NCBI GenBank assembly: GCA_903882765.1
Contig: CAIRYE010000469.1
Location: 1 to 7,349 of the forward strand
Source of the DNA: an uncultured Anaerolineae bacterium
GTDB lineage: Bacteria > Chloroflexota > Anaerolineae > Anaerolineales > Villigracilaceae
Direction: 5' to 3'
DNA length: 7,349 bases
Under the pieces are notes generated by a model. It worked only from the letters and a program-made list of their open reading frames with translations, did not search any database and was not told the DNA's origin. Shown one piece after another: positions 1 through 6,485 of this stretch. Every line of letters begins with the position of its first letter. Position 1 is the stretch's first letter. A program made the translations under genes and the position numbers.

Positions 1-1232
1 CCATTGATCTTTTCCATGCGTGAATGAATGATCCTCAATCCAAAATGGAGATCATCAGAGGTTGGTGGGCTTAATTCATCCTGCATCTGGGCTAATACAT
101 CAAAACCGATCCCATTATCAATAATATTGATCTGAATTTCACTATCACTTCTTTGTAGAGAAACAAGAATATAGTTCGCCTTGGAATGTCGAGCAGCGTT
201 GGTGATAGCCTCTTGTACAACCCTCAAAATAATTTCTTCTGAATCTGGCTTAAATAGCGAAGGGGTAATTTCTGAAGAAATGTTGAGGTTGATCTGTACC
301 CCGAATTGGTTTTCTACTTTTTGGATGTACAACGGCAGCAAATGCAATAACGAGTTAGATTCTAGCGGGCCTTGATCATAGGGGGTTAGTAAACCAAGAA
401 TATGATTTCGTACCAAGCTTATGGCTTCCACCGCGTTCCGCTCAATATCAACAAAATACGTGGATGCTTCGGTCACGCTCTTTTTTTGCGCAAGAATTTG
501 ACCGGTTTGAGCTTGGGTGGCGATGGTTGCCAATATTTGACCTAACCCATCGTGTAGGTCTTTTCCAAGTCGTTCTCGCTCTTCAAGCACTAGTATCTCT
601 TTTTCCCGCTCAAACAACTCATTCTCGGCCGCTTTTCGATTTTCGATCTCGCTTATCGTTTGTAAATTGGATCTTTTGATCAAATAATTTGAATAGCCAA
701 CACTAAAACTTACAAAGAGCAAAGTTAACCCAAACGAGAGGAATGTAGAATTATTTGGGTCGCGCAAGATCAAAATCCCTTGACCCTCCAAATAAACGAT
801 CATGCTCATCCCAAGTGTTGATACGATTACCGATGGAATAACCCCTCTATTTCCAAAGATCAAACCAGCGAACAAGGTCCACGCCATCAAGCTGGTTGTT
901 GTGATTATGTAGCCCCAGTGATAAAAAGAAACGTTGATGAAAGCGTTTAGGAAGCCAAAACTCAGAACGATAGCAGAAAGAAGCGAAGTATATTTGGTTT
1001 CAGTGTGTTTACGAAGGAACAGGACGAGGACAAAACTCGCGAATAATAACCAATTATTATTCCCTTGGATGTTACCAAAATAATTTATCAGGATCGCGAT
1101 GGGCAAATAGATGGAAAAACCAGTAAGAATGTAATACATAAGCCATTTTTCAAAAGATTTTTCATGGCCATCTTCGGAGTTAGTTAATTGAAAAGAACGA
1201 ACAAACTTATGAAACAGTTGCGTTAGGTTCAT
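1..1232 (-). CDS. Membrane sensor histidine kinase, NarL/DegS (HisKA_3) type, C-terminus missing
   Basis: This gene encodes a two-component sensor kinase that should autophosphorylate a histidine and pass the phosphate to a LuxR-type response regulator. Reading from the ATG at 1232, the frame stays open for 410 codons to the window edge. About six hydrophobic segments fill residues 31-180, with no obvious extracellular sensor domain. A charged helix (about 185-220) leads to the dimerisation/phosphoacceptor box ERERLGKDLHDGLGQ, with H227 as the phosphorylated residue. The ATPase domain shows an N box (QEAITNAARH, E341 and N345), a G1 box (DNGIGFD, 372-378) and the start of the G2 region (FGLRIIHSRM, about 396-405). 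Only the last part of the ATPase fold is cut off. The cognate regulator is not in the window; it may lie beyond base 1. The signal sensed is unknown. The family assignment is secure. The start is supported by a TATAAT just upstream, although no Shine-Dalgarno is visible. Confidence 0.95.
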   Translation of the reverse strand, partial: MNLTQLFHKFVRSFQLTNSEDGHEKSFEKWLMYYILTGFSIYLPIAILINYFGNIQGNNNWLLFASFVLVLFLRKHTETKYTSLLSAIVLSFGFLNAFINVSFYHWGYIITTTSLMAWTLFAGLIFGNRGVIPSVIVSTLGMSMIVYLEGQGILILRDPNNSTFLSFGLTLLFVSFSVGYSNYLIKRSNLQTISEIENRKAAENELFEREKEILVLEERERLGKDLHDGLGQILATIATQAQTGQILAQKKSVTEASTYFVDIERNAVEAISLVRNHILGLLTPYDQGPLESNSLLHLLPLYIQKVENQFGVQINLNISSEITPSLFKPDSEEIILRVVQEAITNAARHSKANYILVSLQRSDSEIQINIIDNGIGFDVLAQMQDELSPPTSDDLHFGLRIIHSRMEKIN

Positions 1233-1239
1233 GATTGGG

Positions 1240-1245
1240 ATTATA
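1240..1245 (-). promoter_or_regulatory. Candidate -10 element of the histidine kinase gene, possibly leaderless
   Basis: On the minus strand a perfect TATAAT ends 7 bases before the ATG at 1232, so transcription would begin at or next to the start codon. No purine-rich ribosome binding site precedes the ATG, which fits a leaderless mRNA. The -35 region at the right spacing (AGTTAA with a 17-base spacer) is poor. The match could be chance in AT-rich sequence. Confidence 0.4.
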
Positions 1246-1278
1246 TCGAAAATTGGTTGGAATTAACTGATAGGTTTT

Positions 1279-1323
1279 TCCAATGAGGCTCCAAGTAATT
1301 GAAACCTCATTGGATGTTTTTTT
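1279..1323 (+). terminator. Hairpin with plus-strand T-tract between the kinase and sortase genes
   Basis: A perfect 10-bp inverted repeat (TCCAATGAGG at 1279-1288, CCTCATTGGA at 1305-1314) encloses a 16-base loop. On the plus strand it is followed two bases later by seven Ts (1317-1323), the form of an intrinsic terminator. On the minus strand, the sense of both neighbouring genes, the stem is followed by AAAAACC and lacks a U-tract. It may form the 3' end of the sortase mRNA as a stem-loop, or stop antisense transcription into the sortase gene. The structure is clear; its direction of action is uncertain. Confidence 0.6.
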
Positions 1324-1331
1324 GTTCGGAT

Positions 1332-3155
1332 TTATTTTATTTCTACTAACTCAGCCCTTACCATTCGTCGGAAACTATAGGTATCCCATAAGATAGAGTA
1401 GTCTTCGCAGGTGAGCAAGGTGATAACACTTTGATCTTTGTAACTTGCCATCACAACATTGGTCTGGGTTGGCCATACAAGTCGGCTATCCGTTACTTTA
1501 TAAACCGCGGTTTGTCCAAAGCCTTTTACAATGACCTGATCCCCTACTGCCACTTTTTTAAGTTCCGCAAACGCTCCTGGCTGGTTATCCGCGTTCCAAA
1601 CATGGCCAGTGATCACCGAGTTCCCTAACCAAGTCGGGAAAGCAGTTCCATGTAAGTACCCGGCATTCTCACCCAGCCAGCTAACATCCCAACGATTATT
1701 TACCTGTGGAACTCCTACGATCGGCAATGCAACATTGATGGATGGAATGGACAATGACAGATCACTATAACTTGTATAAGCCAAACTTTCTGGTTGCAAT
1801 GCCACAGAACTGACTCCACGTTGGCTAAAACCAGTGGAAGGTAACAGGTTAGATTTCATCGCGTCCGTAGTGGAACCTTCACCGCCGCCACCGCTGCCAC
1901 CCCCAGGTTGAGTAGGAGTTGCGGTTGGTGTAGCGGCTCCTAATTCCAAAGCGAAAATATTGTAGGTGCCATCCACAGATCGGCCGCCATAAATGATCCT
2001 GCTGCCATCATTCACCATCAACCAAGGTTCGTGGCCCTGATAATTGGTTCCACCAGTTGCAAATGCGGTCTCGCCTGCCACATCAGCGAGGGCAACCCCA
2101 GTAGTTGTGCCACTGGTGAGGTCAGCCATCGCCTCGGAGGAAATACCATAAACTTGCTGCCGATTGTTGTTAACCCCATTAGGAGCAACCCCAGCAAATA
2201 GCAAATTCCCATCGATCATAGCCAAGCCATATTGGAATGGGTAATACGTTACAACTGTAAATCCAGCGCTTTGGGCGGCAAAGATAGTTGTAGCCGCATC
2301 GGTGGTACAGTCGATCCGAACGATCTCGCCATCACCCCCGGAAAAATCCGCGCTCAGCGTATAGAGCGAGTTCCCGTTGACCATAAAGCTGCCAATGTAT
2401 TGACCGAGTGTGGTGCCAAAAACACGTGTATTACTTGTTGGGCTGTTATTAACCCAAACCGAAGAAATGTAATTTCCAGAGCCATCCCCCGCGTAATACT
2501 GCGTTCCTAAATAGGTTTTCCCATTACATACAGCTGCGTCTGATACCGCCATAAATCCGGCCGCGCCTACTGTTTCATTGAGATATGCGGTACGTGTGAT
2601 CTCAGAAACGCTTGCGGGGGCAGAGCTCAGATCGATCAGATAAGCCACATTTTGGTTATCCGGAGCAATATTATTAGTTTGGAAGGAAAAGATCAAATTA
2701 TTCGAGCCGCCCGATTTCAAAGCGCCGTTATTATCGTACACATTGGTGAATGTATGGATACGGGTGACCTGAGCGGTACTAGTTGATGTTGGTACAAGTT
2801 GATATATATAAACATTTGCCCCGTAACTGGCAGCAAAATACAAGCTGGAATTGGTGGTTACAAGATTAAATGGTTTAACCTCACTTACTGTTGTTCCAAC
2901 CACATCACCCGAAAGGTTCAACTTAGTCTCGGTTCCGTCGGATGCGACCGAATAGAAAGAGGAATTGGGGTAACCATCATCGATAAAAAACAGGTCACCA
3001 TTGATTAAAAACATTTGGCTGTGAAATTCTCGAGTGGCGCTGCCGGTTGCTAATTCTGTAGGGACAACAGGGGTGGTTCCTAACGCCGCGAAAGCGATCG
3101 AAACATTAACCAGTACAAGCACAGCCAAAATTGTTATCGATAGTATTTTCTTCAT
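1332..3155 (-). CDS. Secreted propeller-like protein fused to a C-terminal sortase domain
   Basis: This 607-residue exported protein has a sortase transpeptidase domain at its C-terminus. Residues 1-23 form a signal peptide (Lys-Lys, hydrophobic core, AFA before Ala24). Residues 24-405 contain about six short repeats of the form hydrophobic-xxNG-x-L-aromatic (such as INGDLFFID and IDGNLLFAG), typical of beta-propeller blades; I cannot name the family. A Thr/Pro and Gly linker (409-427) precedes an LPSTGF motif (438-443). The sortase domain (about 460-607) starts with SIPSI and carries H518 (ITGHVW), C583 (TLLTCEDYS) and an Arg near the end (R596 or R597), so the catalytic triad looks complete. 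The domain resembles class D/E/F sortases, with no C-terminal membrane anchor. A GGAG 5 bases before the ATG supports the start. A sortase would cleave a sorting motif and join the product to an amine. Its substrate is unknown. Confidence 0.9.
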   Translation of the reverse strand: MKKILSITILAVLVLVNVSIAFAALGTTPVVPTELATGSATREFHSQMFLINGDLFFIDDGYPNSSFYSVASDGTETKLNLSGDVVGTTVSEVKPFNLVTTNSSLYFAASYGANVYIYQLVPTSTSTAQVTRIHTFTNVYDNNGALKSGGSNNLIFSFQTNNIAPDNQNVAYLIDLSSAPASVSEITRTAYLNETVGAAGFMAVSDAAVCNGKTYLGTQYYAGDGSGNYISSVWVNNSPTSNTRVFGTTLGQYIGSFMVNGNSLYTLSADFSGGDGEIVRIDCTTDAATTIFAAQSAGFTVVTYYPFQYGLAMIDGNLLFAGVAPNGVNNNRQQVYGISSEAMADLTSGTTTGVALADVAGETAFATGGTNYQGHEPWLMVNDGSRIIYGGRSVDGTYNIFALELGAATPTATPTQPGGGSGGGGEGSTTDAMKSNLLPSTGFSQRGVSSVALQPESLAYTSYSDLSLSIPSINVALPIVGVPQVNNRWDVSWLGENAGYLHGTAFPTWLGNSVITGHVWNADNQPGAFAELKKVAVGDQVIVKGFGQTAVYKVTDSRLVWPTQTNVVMASYKDQSVITLLTCEDYSILWDTYSFRRMVRAELVEIK

Positions 3156-3177
3156 AAACGCTCCATTTTCAGTTAAA

Positions 3178-3201
3178 TATTAGGAACATATTAACCTAAT
3201 A
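3178..3201. promoter_or_regulatory. 7-bp inverted repeat upstream of the sortase gene, possible operator
   Basis: TATTAGG and CCTAATA form a perfect inverted repeat around a 10-base AT-rich spacer, so the half-site centres are 17 bases apart. It ends 22 bases before the sortase ATG and overlaps -10-like sequences (TAATAT, TATTAG on the minus strand). It could be a binding site for a dimeric regulator or a weak 5' UTR hairpin. No regulator is assigned. Confidence 0.35.
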
Positions 3202-3419
3202 GAGATCTGTTGGCACTGACATAACCGTCAAGAAAGGTGTAAAACTGATGTTCTATTTATTAATTTGGTTTGATTGGGTATTATTTTGTTTCAAAAGCGA
3301 GCTGGTTTCGTTTTGCCTAAAAATTGTCCTTCCAACCCACCAGAAACAGGTTAGATCGATGGTGTAACAACCTAAAAAACAAAAAGATGAACAAAGATCC
3401 ATCACTTTTTGATTACGCC

Positions 3420-3448
3420 TTGACAAGTTGAGAATGACCCATTAAAAT
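3420..3448 (+). promoter_or_regulatory. Sigma-70-type promoter of the tRNA cluster
   Basis: A perfect -35 TTGACA (3420-3425) is followed by a 17-base spacer and a TAAAAT -10 (3443-3448). Transcription should start near 3455, about 25 bases before tRNA-Phe, leaving a short leader to be trimmed by RNase P. This is the best promoter match in the window, as expected for stable RNA. Confidence 0.85.
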
Positions 3449-3479
3449 ACCATCCGCTTAACCAATAAGTTTATCAAGC

Positions 3480-3552
3480 GCCGAGATAGCTCAGTTGGTA
3501 GAGCATGCGACTGAAAATCGCAGTGTCGTCAGTTCGATTCTGTCTCTCGGCA
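3480..3552 (+). tRNA. tRNA-Phe (anticodon GAA)
   Basis: The acceptor stem pairs GCCGAGA (3480-3486) with TCTCGGC (3545-3551), with discriminator A3552. The D arm is GCTC/GAGC, and the anticodon stem TGCGA/TCGCA holds the loop CTGAAAA, giving anticodon GAA. The T arm has the TTCGATT loop, but its stem (GTCAG/CTGTC) contains one T-T mismatch at 3529/3543. The 3' CCA is not encoded, so it must be added by tRNA nucleotidyltransferase. It is the first gene after the cluster promoter. Confidence 0.96.
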
Positions 3553-3557
3553 CAGAT

Positions 3558-3629
3558 GCGGGCGTAGTACAGTGGTAGTACGACTCCTTGCCAAGGAGTA
3601 GGTCGTGGGTTCGAATCCCATCGCCCGCT
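3558..3629 (+). tRNA. tRNA-Gly (anticodon GCC)
   Basis: The acceptor stem pairs GCGGGCG (3558-3564) with CGCCCGC (3622-3628), with discriminator T3629. The anticodon stem ACTCC/GGAGT holds the loop TTGCCAA, giving anticodon GCC. The T arm GTGGG-TTCGAAT-CCCAT is well formed. CCA is not encoded. Only five bases separate it from tRNA-Phe, so both come from one precursor. Confidence 0.97.
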
Positions 3630-3642
3630 CAAGTTCTTCAAC

Positions 3643-3683
3643 GGCTGGCATCATGGTTCCTAGCGAGCCATATAATGCCAGCC
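3643..3683 (+). repeat. Strong inverted repeat (hairpin) in the tRNA-Gly/tRNA-Cys spacer
   Basis: GGCTGGCAT (3643-3651) pairs perfectly with ATGCCAGCC (3675-3683). After a small bulge, ATGGTTC (3653-3659) pairs with GAGCCAT (3665-3671) with one G-U pair, leaving a five-base loop: 16 pairs in total. No T-tract follows, so it is not a canonical terminator. A TATAAT (3671-3676) lies inside the 3' arm, 20 bases before tRNA-Cys, but has no good -35. It may be a processing signal, part of a second promoter, or both. Confidence 0.7.
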
Positions 3684-3696
3684 TGTATCTTAATAT

Positions 3697-3769
3697 GGCG
3701 ACGTGGCCAAGTGGCTAAGGCGAGGGTCTGCAAAACCCTTATTCATGGGTTCAAATCCCATCGTCGCCT
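3697..3769 (+). tRNA. tRNA-Cys (anticodon GCA)
   Basis: The acceptor stem pairs GGCGACG (3697-3703) with CGTCGCC (3762-3768). The discriminator is T3769, and U73 is a known identity element for cysteine tRNA. The anticodon stem AGGGT/ACCCT holds the loop CTGCAAA, giving anticodon GCA. The T arm ATGGG-TTCAAAT-CCCAT is intact. CCA is not encoded. It lies 67 bases after tRNA-Gly and just before the terminator, so it is the last gene of the cluster. Confidence 0.97.
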
Positions 3770-3776
3770 CAAAATT

Positions 3777-3805
3777 AAAGGACAGGCATTTTGCCTGTCC
3801 TTTTT
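3777..3805 (+). terminator. Intrinsic terminator of the tRNA cluster, probably bidirectional
   Basis: GGACAGGC (3780-3787) pairs with GCCTGTCC (3793-3800) around a five-base loop. Flanking AAA/TTT extends the stem, and five Ts follow on the plus strand. It sits 8 bases after tRNA-Cys. Read in the other direction it lies about 20 bases past the stop of the tandem-HD gene and ends in TTT, so it may serve both convergent units. Confidence 0.85.
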
Positions 3806-3825
3806 CAATGTATTAAAAAATTACT

Positions 3826-5094
3826 TCATTTTGTTAGTAAGATCGCTAACTCTTTAAACCTTTGATACTCATCCACAGCGCTTTTTTGTGCCATTTTTCG
3901 TTCATTATCTATCAGCGCTAGGTTTTTCTCCAAGGCACTAACAACCCTTGTATCTAGGTTCCCTCTTCCCACCATTTCAGTGATGATCTTGAAAGCTTGC
4001 GCCCCATCCATCCCCGCTCGATATGGTCTGTTTTCAGTGAGGGCAGTGAAGATATCCGCTACCGCAACCACTCGCGAACCTAAGGATAATTCGTCTTCAT
4101 TTATATGAAAGGGGTAACCCTTCCCATCAAGCCGTTCGTGATGCAGTGCACCCCATTGCCGAATTATGTCCATAATTTTTAACGGCTCGAGTAAATGGAA
4201 GGTGTAATAGGTATGTCTTTTTACAAGGTCAAATTCTTCCTCGGTAAGTAAACTTGGTTTCTCAAGGATCTCGGTAGGTACAGCCAGCTTTCCTAGGTCG
4301 TGCAGTAAACCAGCAAGGGTGATCAGTTTTTGATCTTCCCCAGAAAAACCAAGTTTCATCGCCAACGCCTCAGCTGTGGCAGCTACTCCGGCAGAGTGGG
4401 TTGCGGTAAAAGGACTTCGAAAATCAATGATTCGTCGGAAGACATTCGTTAGGCCGAGAAAATCATCTTCGGTGAGGGAGATCTCCTGGAAGTCGATCCT
4501 TCTGCCCAAATAATTGAGGTCCTTCATATATACTGAATCCAACCAAAAGTATTCTTTGTCCCGCAAGGCAAGTAATGCCTCAAGATGTTCCGGCACAAAT
4601 CTTGTACCCGATTGAACATTTATTTTTTCAACAATATTATTTGCTTGCAACAATACATCGCGATTTACATCGATCAAGATCGCGATACGATCCGCCAGCT
4701 GCAACAGGTGGCTAAGCATAGGTACCTTAATGCCATCAAAAGTCGCCCCCTTGCCGTTGTCCCAAGCAACATGATGAAATCGGATCACATTTGCCACCTC
4801 GGCAAATGGAAGAAATGGTTTTAGTAGTAAGTACCCTAGGACAGAATGTCCATAAGGATCCTGATATTCAAAATCAAGCGCGGATAAACGATCCCCCTTA
4901 GTTAATCCACCTACATCGTGCAATGCCGCCGCGATCACCAGTGTGCGCAACTCGGATTCTGGCAGGTGGAGTTGTTTGCCGAGACTGTAACAGATCTGAG
5001 CGGTTCTTTTATGATGATCAGCGACCAACGGGCTGATGAGATCGACGGCTTCTGAAAGACATAAAACAAAATCAAAGATGGGAATGGTTTTCAT
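3826..5094 (-). CDS. Tandem HD-domain protein with C-terminal HD-GYP c-di-GMP phosphodiesterase
   Basis: This 422-residue cytoplasmic protein has two HD-superfamily domains and no membrane segment or receiver domain. The C-terminal half (about 220-400) is a complete HD-GYP domain: H233, the HDLGK motif (265-269), H294, the HHERLDGKGYP motif (318-328), D347 and RPYR (356-359). Such domains hydrolyse cyclic di-GMP with a di- or tri-metal centre. The N-terminal half (about 20-160) is a second HD fold with H28, HD (59-60) and HH (107-108). Where the other copy has the GYP motif, it reads HHVAWDNGKG, so it is probably a diverged duplicate acting as a regulatory or separate phosphohydrolase domain. 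The start is the only Met near the N-terminus of the fold, though the ribosome binding site is weak (AGGA 12 bases upstream). The gene converges on the tRNA cluster. Its phosphodiesterase activity is inferred from intact motifs. Confidence 0.93.
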   Translation of the reverse strand: MKTIPIFDFVLCLSEAVDLISPLVADHHKRTAQICYSLGKQLHLPESELRTLVIAAALHDVGGLTKGDRLSALDFEYQDPYGHSVLGYLLLKPFLPFAEVANVIRFHHVAWDNGKGATFDGIKVPMLSHLLQLADRIAILIDVNRDVLLQANNIVEKINVQSGTRFVPEHLEALLALRDKEYFWLDSVYMKDLNYLGRRIDFQEISLTEDDFLGLTNVFRRIIDFRSPFTATHSAGVAATAEALAMKLGFSGEDQKLITLAGLLHDLGKLAVPTEILEKPSLLTEEEFDLVKRHTYYTFHLLEPLKIMDIIRQWGALHHERLDGKGYPFHINEDELSLGSRVVAVADIFTALTENRPYRAGMDGAQAFKIITEMVGRGNLDTRVVSALEKNLALIDNERKMAQKSAVDEYQRFKELAILLTK

Positions 5095-5140
5095 AAATTA
5101 ATGGATTCCTATTCTGCAATATCGTTATCCTTAATACCAT

Positions 5141-5168
5141 AATATAGTGGTTTTGAATTTAAATCCAA
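5141..5168 (-). promoter_or_regulatory. Candidate promoter of the tandem-HD gene
   Basis: On the minus strand TTGGAT (5163-5168), a 16-base spacer and TATATT (5141-5146) precede the start codon by about 46 bases. The -10 matches five of six consensus bases and the -35 only three. It overlaps the tail of the tyrS terminator, as expected if transcription restarts there. Confidence 0.4.
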
Positions 5169-5192
5169 AAGACGGCTTTCGCCGTCTTTTTT
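5167..5192 (-). terminator. Intrinsic terminator after tyrS
   Basis: A perfect 10-bp stem (AAAAGACGGC at 5167-5176, GCCGTCTTTT at 5181-5190) closes a four-base loop. Read on the minus strand the loop is GAAA, a stable GNRA tetraloop, followed by TTTT. It begins 15 bases past the tyrS stop. The plus-strand side has six Ts, so it could work both ways. Confidence 0.85.
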
Positions 5193-5207
5193 GTATATAC
5201 TAATTTG

Positions 5208-6419
5208 TTATTTACAGCGAATAAATTTCCGCTTACCTGCCTGTAGAACACCAGGATGAGGTAAAGGGACATCCGATTTTTCTAGAACAACACCATCAAG
5301 CTTTACCCCTTTTTGATCCACCATTCTGCGTCCATCCGATCGGGTGGCTACCATCCCTGTGTTTACTAGAACATCAAGAATGGTTTGCCCTTCAACCAAG
5401 GTGTATTCGTCCATCTCGGTTGGAATATTGCCTTGCTGAAACAATCGTACAAAGGCATCCTGAGCTAGTTCTGCCTGAGTTTCAGAGTAATACGTGGAGG
5501 TTACCTCGTGAGCGAGTTTCATTTTTGCGTCCCGGGGGTGTAAGGTGCCGGCTTTTAGATCTGCCGCAAACTTGGCGATATCAGCGGGGTACCAACGAGT
5601 TACCAATTTGGCAAATTGAACCATCGCCACATCCGGGATCGACATAACCTTCCCATACATATCCTCAGGTGTTGAGTTTAGAGGAATGTGGTTGCCCAAT
5701 GATTTACTCATTTTAACAACACCGTCGGTTCCGGGGAGGATAGCCATAATGATGCCAATATTCGGCTTTTCATCCATAGCGGTCATGATCTTGCGGCCAG
5801 CGGTAATGATGTTGAACAATTGATCCGTACCGCCTACCTGAATATCCGTACGAAGGGCATAGGCGTCGTAGCCCTGCATAATGGCGTAGAAAAATTCGTG
5901 CAAGTACACAGGATCATCAGAATCCCAACGTTTACGGAAGGCCTCGCGAGTAAGGAATTGTTGAATAGTGAAATTGGAACCCAGTTTGATCAGGTCAGCA
6001 AACTTTAATTCTCCCAGCCATTCGTGGTTATATCGAATACTGGTCTTACTGCGATCCAAAATACGGAAGGCCTGCTCAGCATAGGAAGCGGCATTCTCCA
6101 TCGTTTGCTCGGGAGTGAGTAAAGGGCGCAATTTATCTTTATCAGAAGGGTCACCGATGAGAGAGGTATAGGTACCAATTAGGAAAACCACTTCGTGGCC
6201 AAGGTCTTGGAATTGGCGAAGTTTACGCATGGTTACGGTATGACCAATATGGAGATCAGCGGTGCGTGGGTCGTAACCACAATAAATACGCAGTTTACGG
6301 CCTTCTTTTTCAACATCTATCAGGCGTTGACGCAATTCATTTTCCATGGTTTTACGCAGGCTATCATCACCGTATTCGGTGCCCTGCATCAATAATTCAA
6401 CTTGTTCGTTTAAATTCAT
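5208..6419 (-). CDS. tyrS: Tyrosyl-tRNA synthetase
   Basis: This gene encodes the class I enzyme that activates tyrosine with ATP and charges tRNA-Tyr in the cytoplasm. From the ATG at 6419 it has 403 residues, normal for the family. The Rossmann catalytic domain carries the HIGH signature (DLHIGH, H57-H60), the tyrosine-pocket segment around QVGGTDQLFNI, and KMSKS (236-240). An S4-like tRNA-binding domain closes the protein (ILDVLVNTGMVATRSDGRR to KRKFIR). Segments such as GDPSDKDKLRPLLT suggest the TyrZ-like subgroup of bacterial TyrRS. The frame also opens at a TTG at 6455, but that codon lies in the T-tract of a terminator hairpin and has no ribosome binding site. AGAGGA (6424-6429) is placed well for the ATG at 6419 and more tightly for the one at 6422. 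The gene is bounded by a terminator downstream and a hairpin leader upstream. Confidence 0.97.
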   Translation of the reverse strand: MNLNEQVELLMQGTEYGDDSLRKTMENELRQRLIDVEKEGRKLRIYCGYDPRTADLHIGHTVTMRKLRQFQDLGHEVVFLIGTYTSLIGDPSDKDKLRPLLTPEQTMENAASYAEQAFRILDRSKTSIRYNHEWLGELKFADLIKLGSNFTIQQFLTREAFRKRWDSDDPVYLHEFFYAIMQGYDAYALRTDIQVGGTDQLFNIITAGRKIMTAMDEKPNIGIIMAILPGTDGVVKMSKSLGNHIPLNSTPEDMYGKVMSIPDVAMVQFAKLVTRWYPADIAKFAADLKAGTLHPRDAKMKLAHEVTSTYYSETQAELAQDAFVRLFQQGNIPTEMDEYTLVEGQTILDVLVNTGMVATRSDGRRMVDQKGVKLDGVVLEKSDVPLPHPGVLQAGKRKFIRCK

Positions 6420-6453
6420 CATTTCCTCTTTCCAAATTCCTACTTTTTCAAAC

Positions 6454-6485
6454 AAAAACGCGCCTGCTGTGGAGCAGACGCGTTT
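6454..6485 (-). terminator. Intrinsic terminator hairpin immediately upstream of tyrS
   Basis: On the minus strand CGCGTCTGCT (6482-6473) pairs with AGCAGGCGCG (6468-6459) with one G-U pair around a CCAC loop. Three A-U pairs extend the stem, and a run of five Ts (6458-6454) follows. It ends only about 35 bases before the tyrS start codon. It may terminate the upstream PH-like/epimerase transcript, or act as the terminator of a tyrS attenuator. Confidence 0.8.

Larger units (their letters stand above)
3156..3479. other. Gene-free gap between divergent sortase and tRNA transcription units
   Basis: This 324-base AT-rich stretch holds no convincing open frame on either strand. On the sortase side it contains the GGAG ribosome binding site (3161-3164) and a 7-bp dyad (3178-3201). 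A TTGACG (minus strand, 3226-3231) has no matching -10 at normal spacing, so I cannot place the sortase promoter. On the tRNA side it ends in a strong plus-strand promoter. An AT-rich stem (CAAAAAG pairing with CTTTTTG, roughly 3380-3411) lies just before that promoter and looks incidental. I see no known riboswitch. Confidence 0.6.

Noticed and set aside
2232..2510. Plus-strand open frame of 92 codons opposite the sortase gene
   Set aside because: It is antisense to a well-supported coding region, has no recognisable domain and looks like a frame shadow. The same applies to the other plus-strand frames opposite tyrS, the HD gene, the PH-like gene and the kinase.
3240..3420. c-di-GMP or other riboswitch in the gap before the tRNAs
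   Set aside because: Short GGTT/AACC-type complementarities exist, but no conserved riboswitch core is recognisable on either strand, and the HD-GYP gene is not downstream of it.
3588..3857. Plus-strand open frame of 89 codons
   Set aside because: It runs through tRNA-Gly, tRNA-Cys and the terminator; its apparent protein is translated tRNA sequence.
6420..6455. Twelve-residue N-terminal extension of tyrS from a TTG at 6455
   Set aside because: The TTG lies in the T-tract of a terminator hairpin with no ribosome binding site, and the extra residues do not resemble the family. AGAGGA favours the ATG at 6419 (or 6422).
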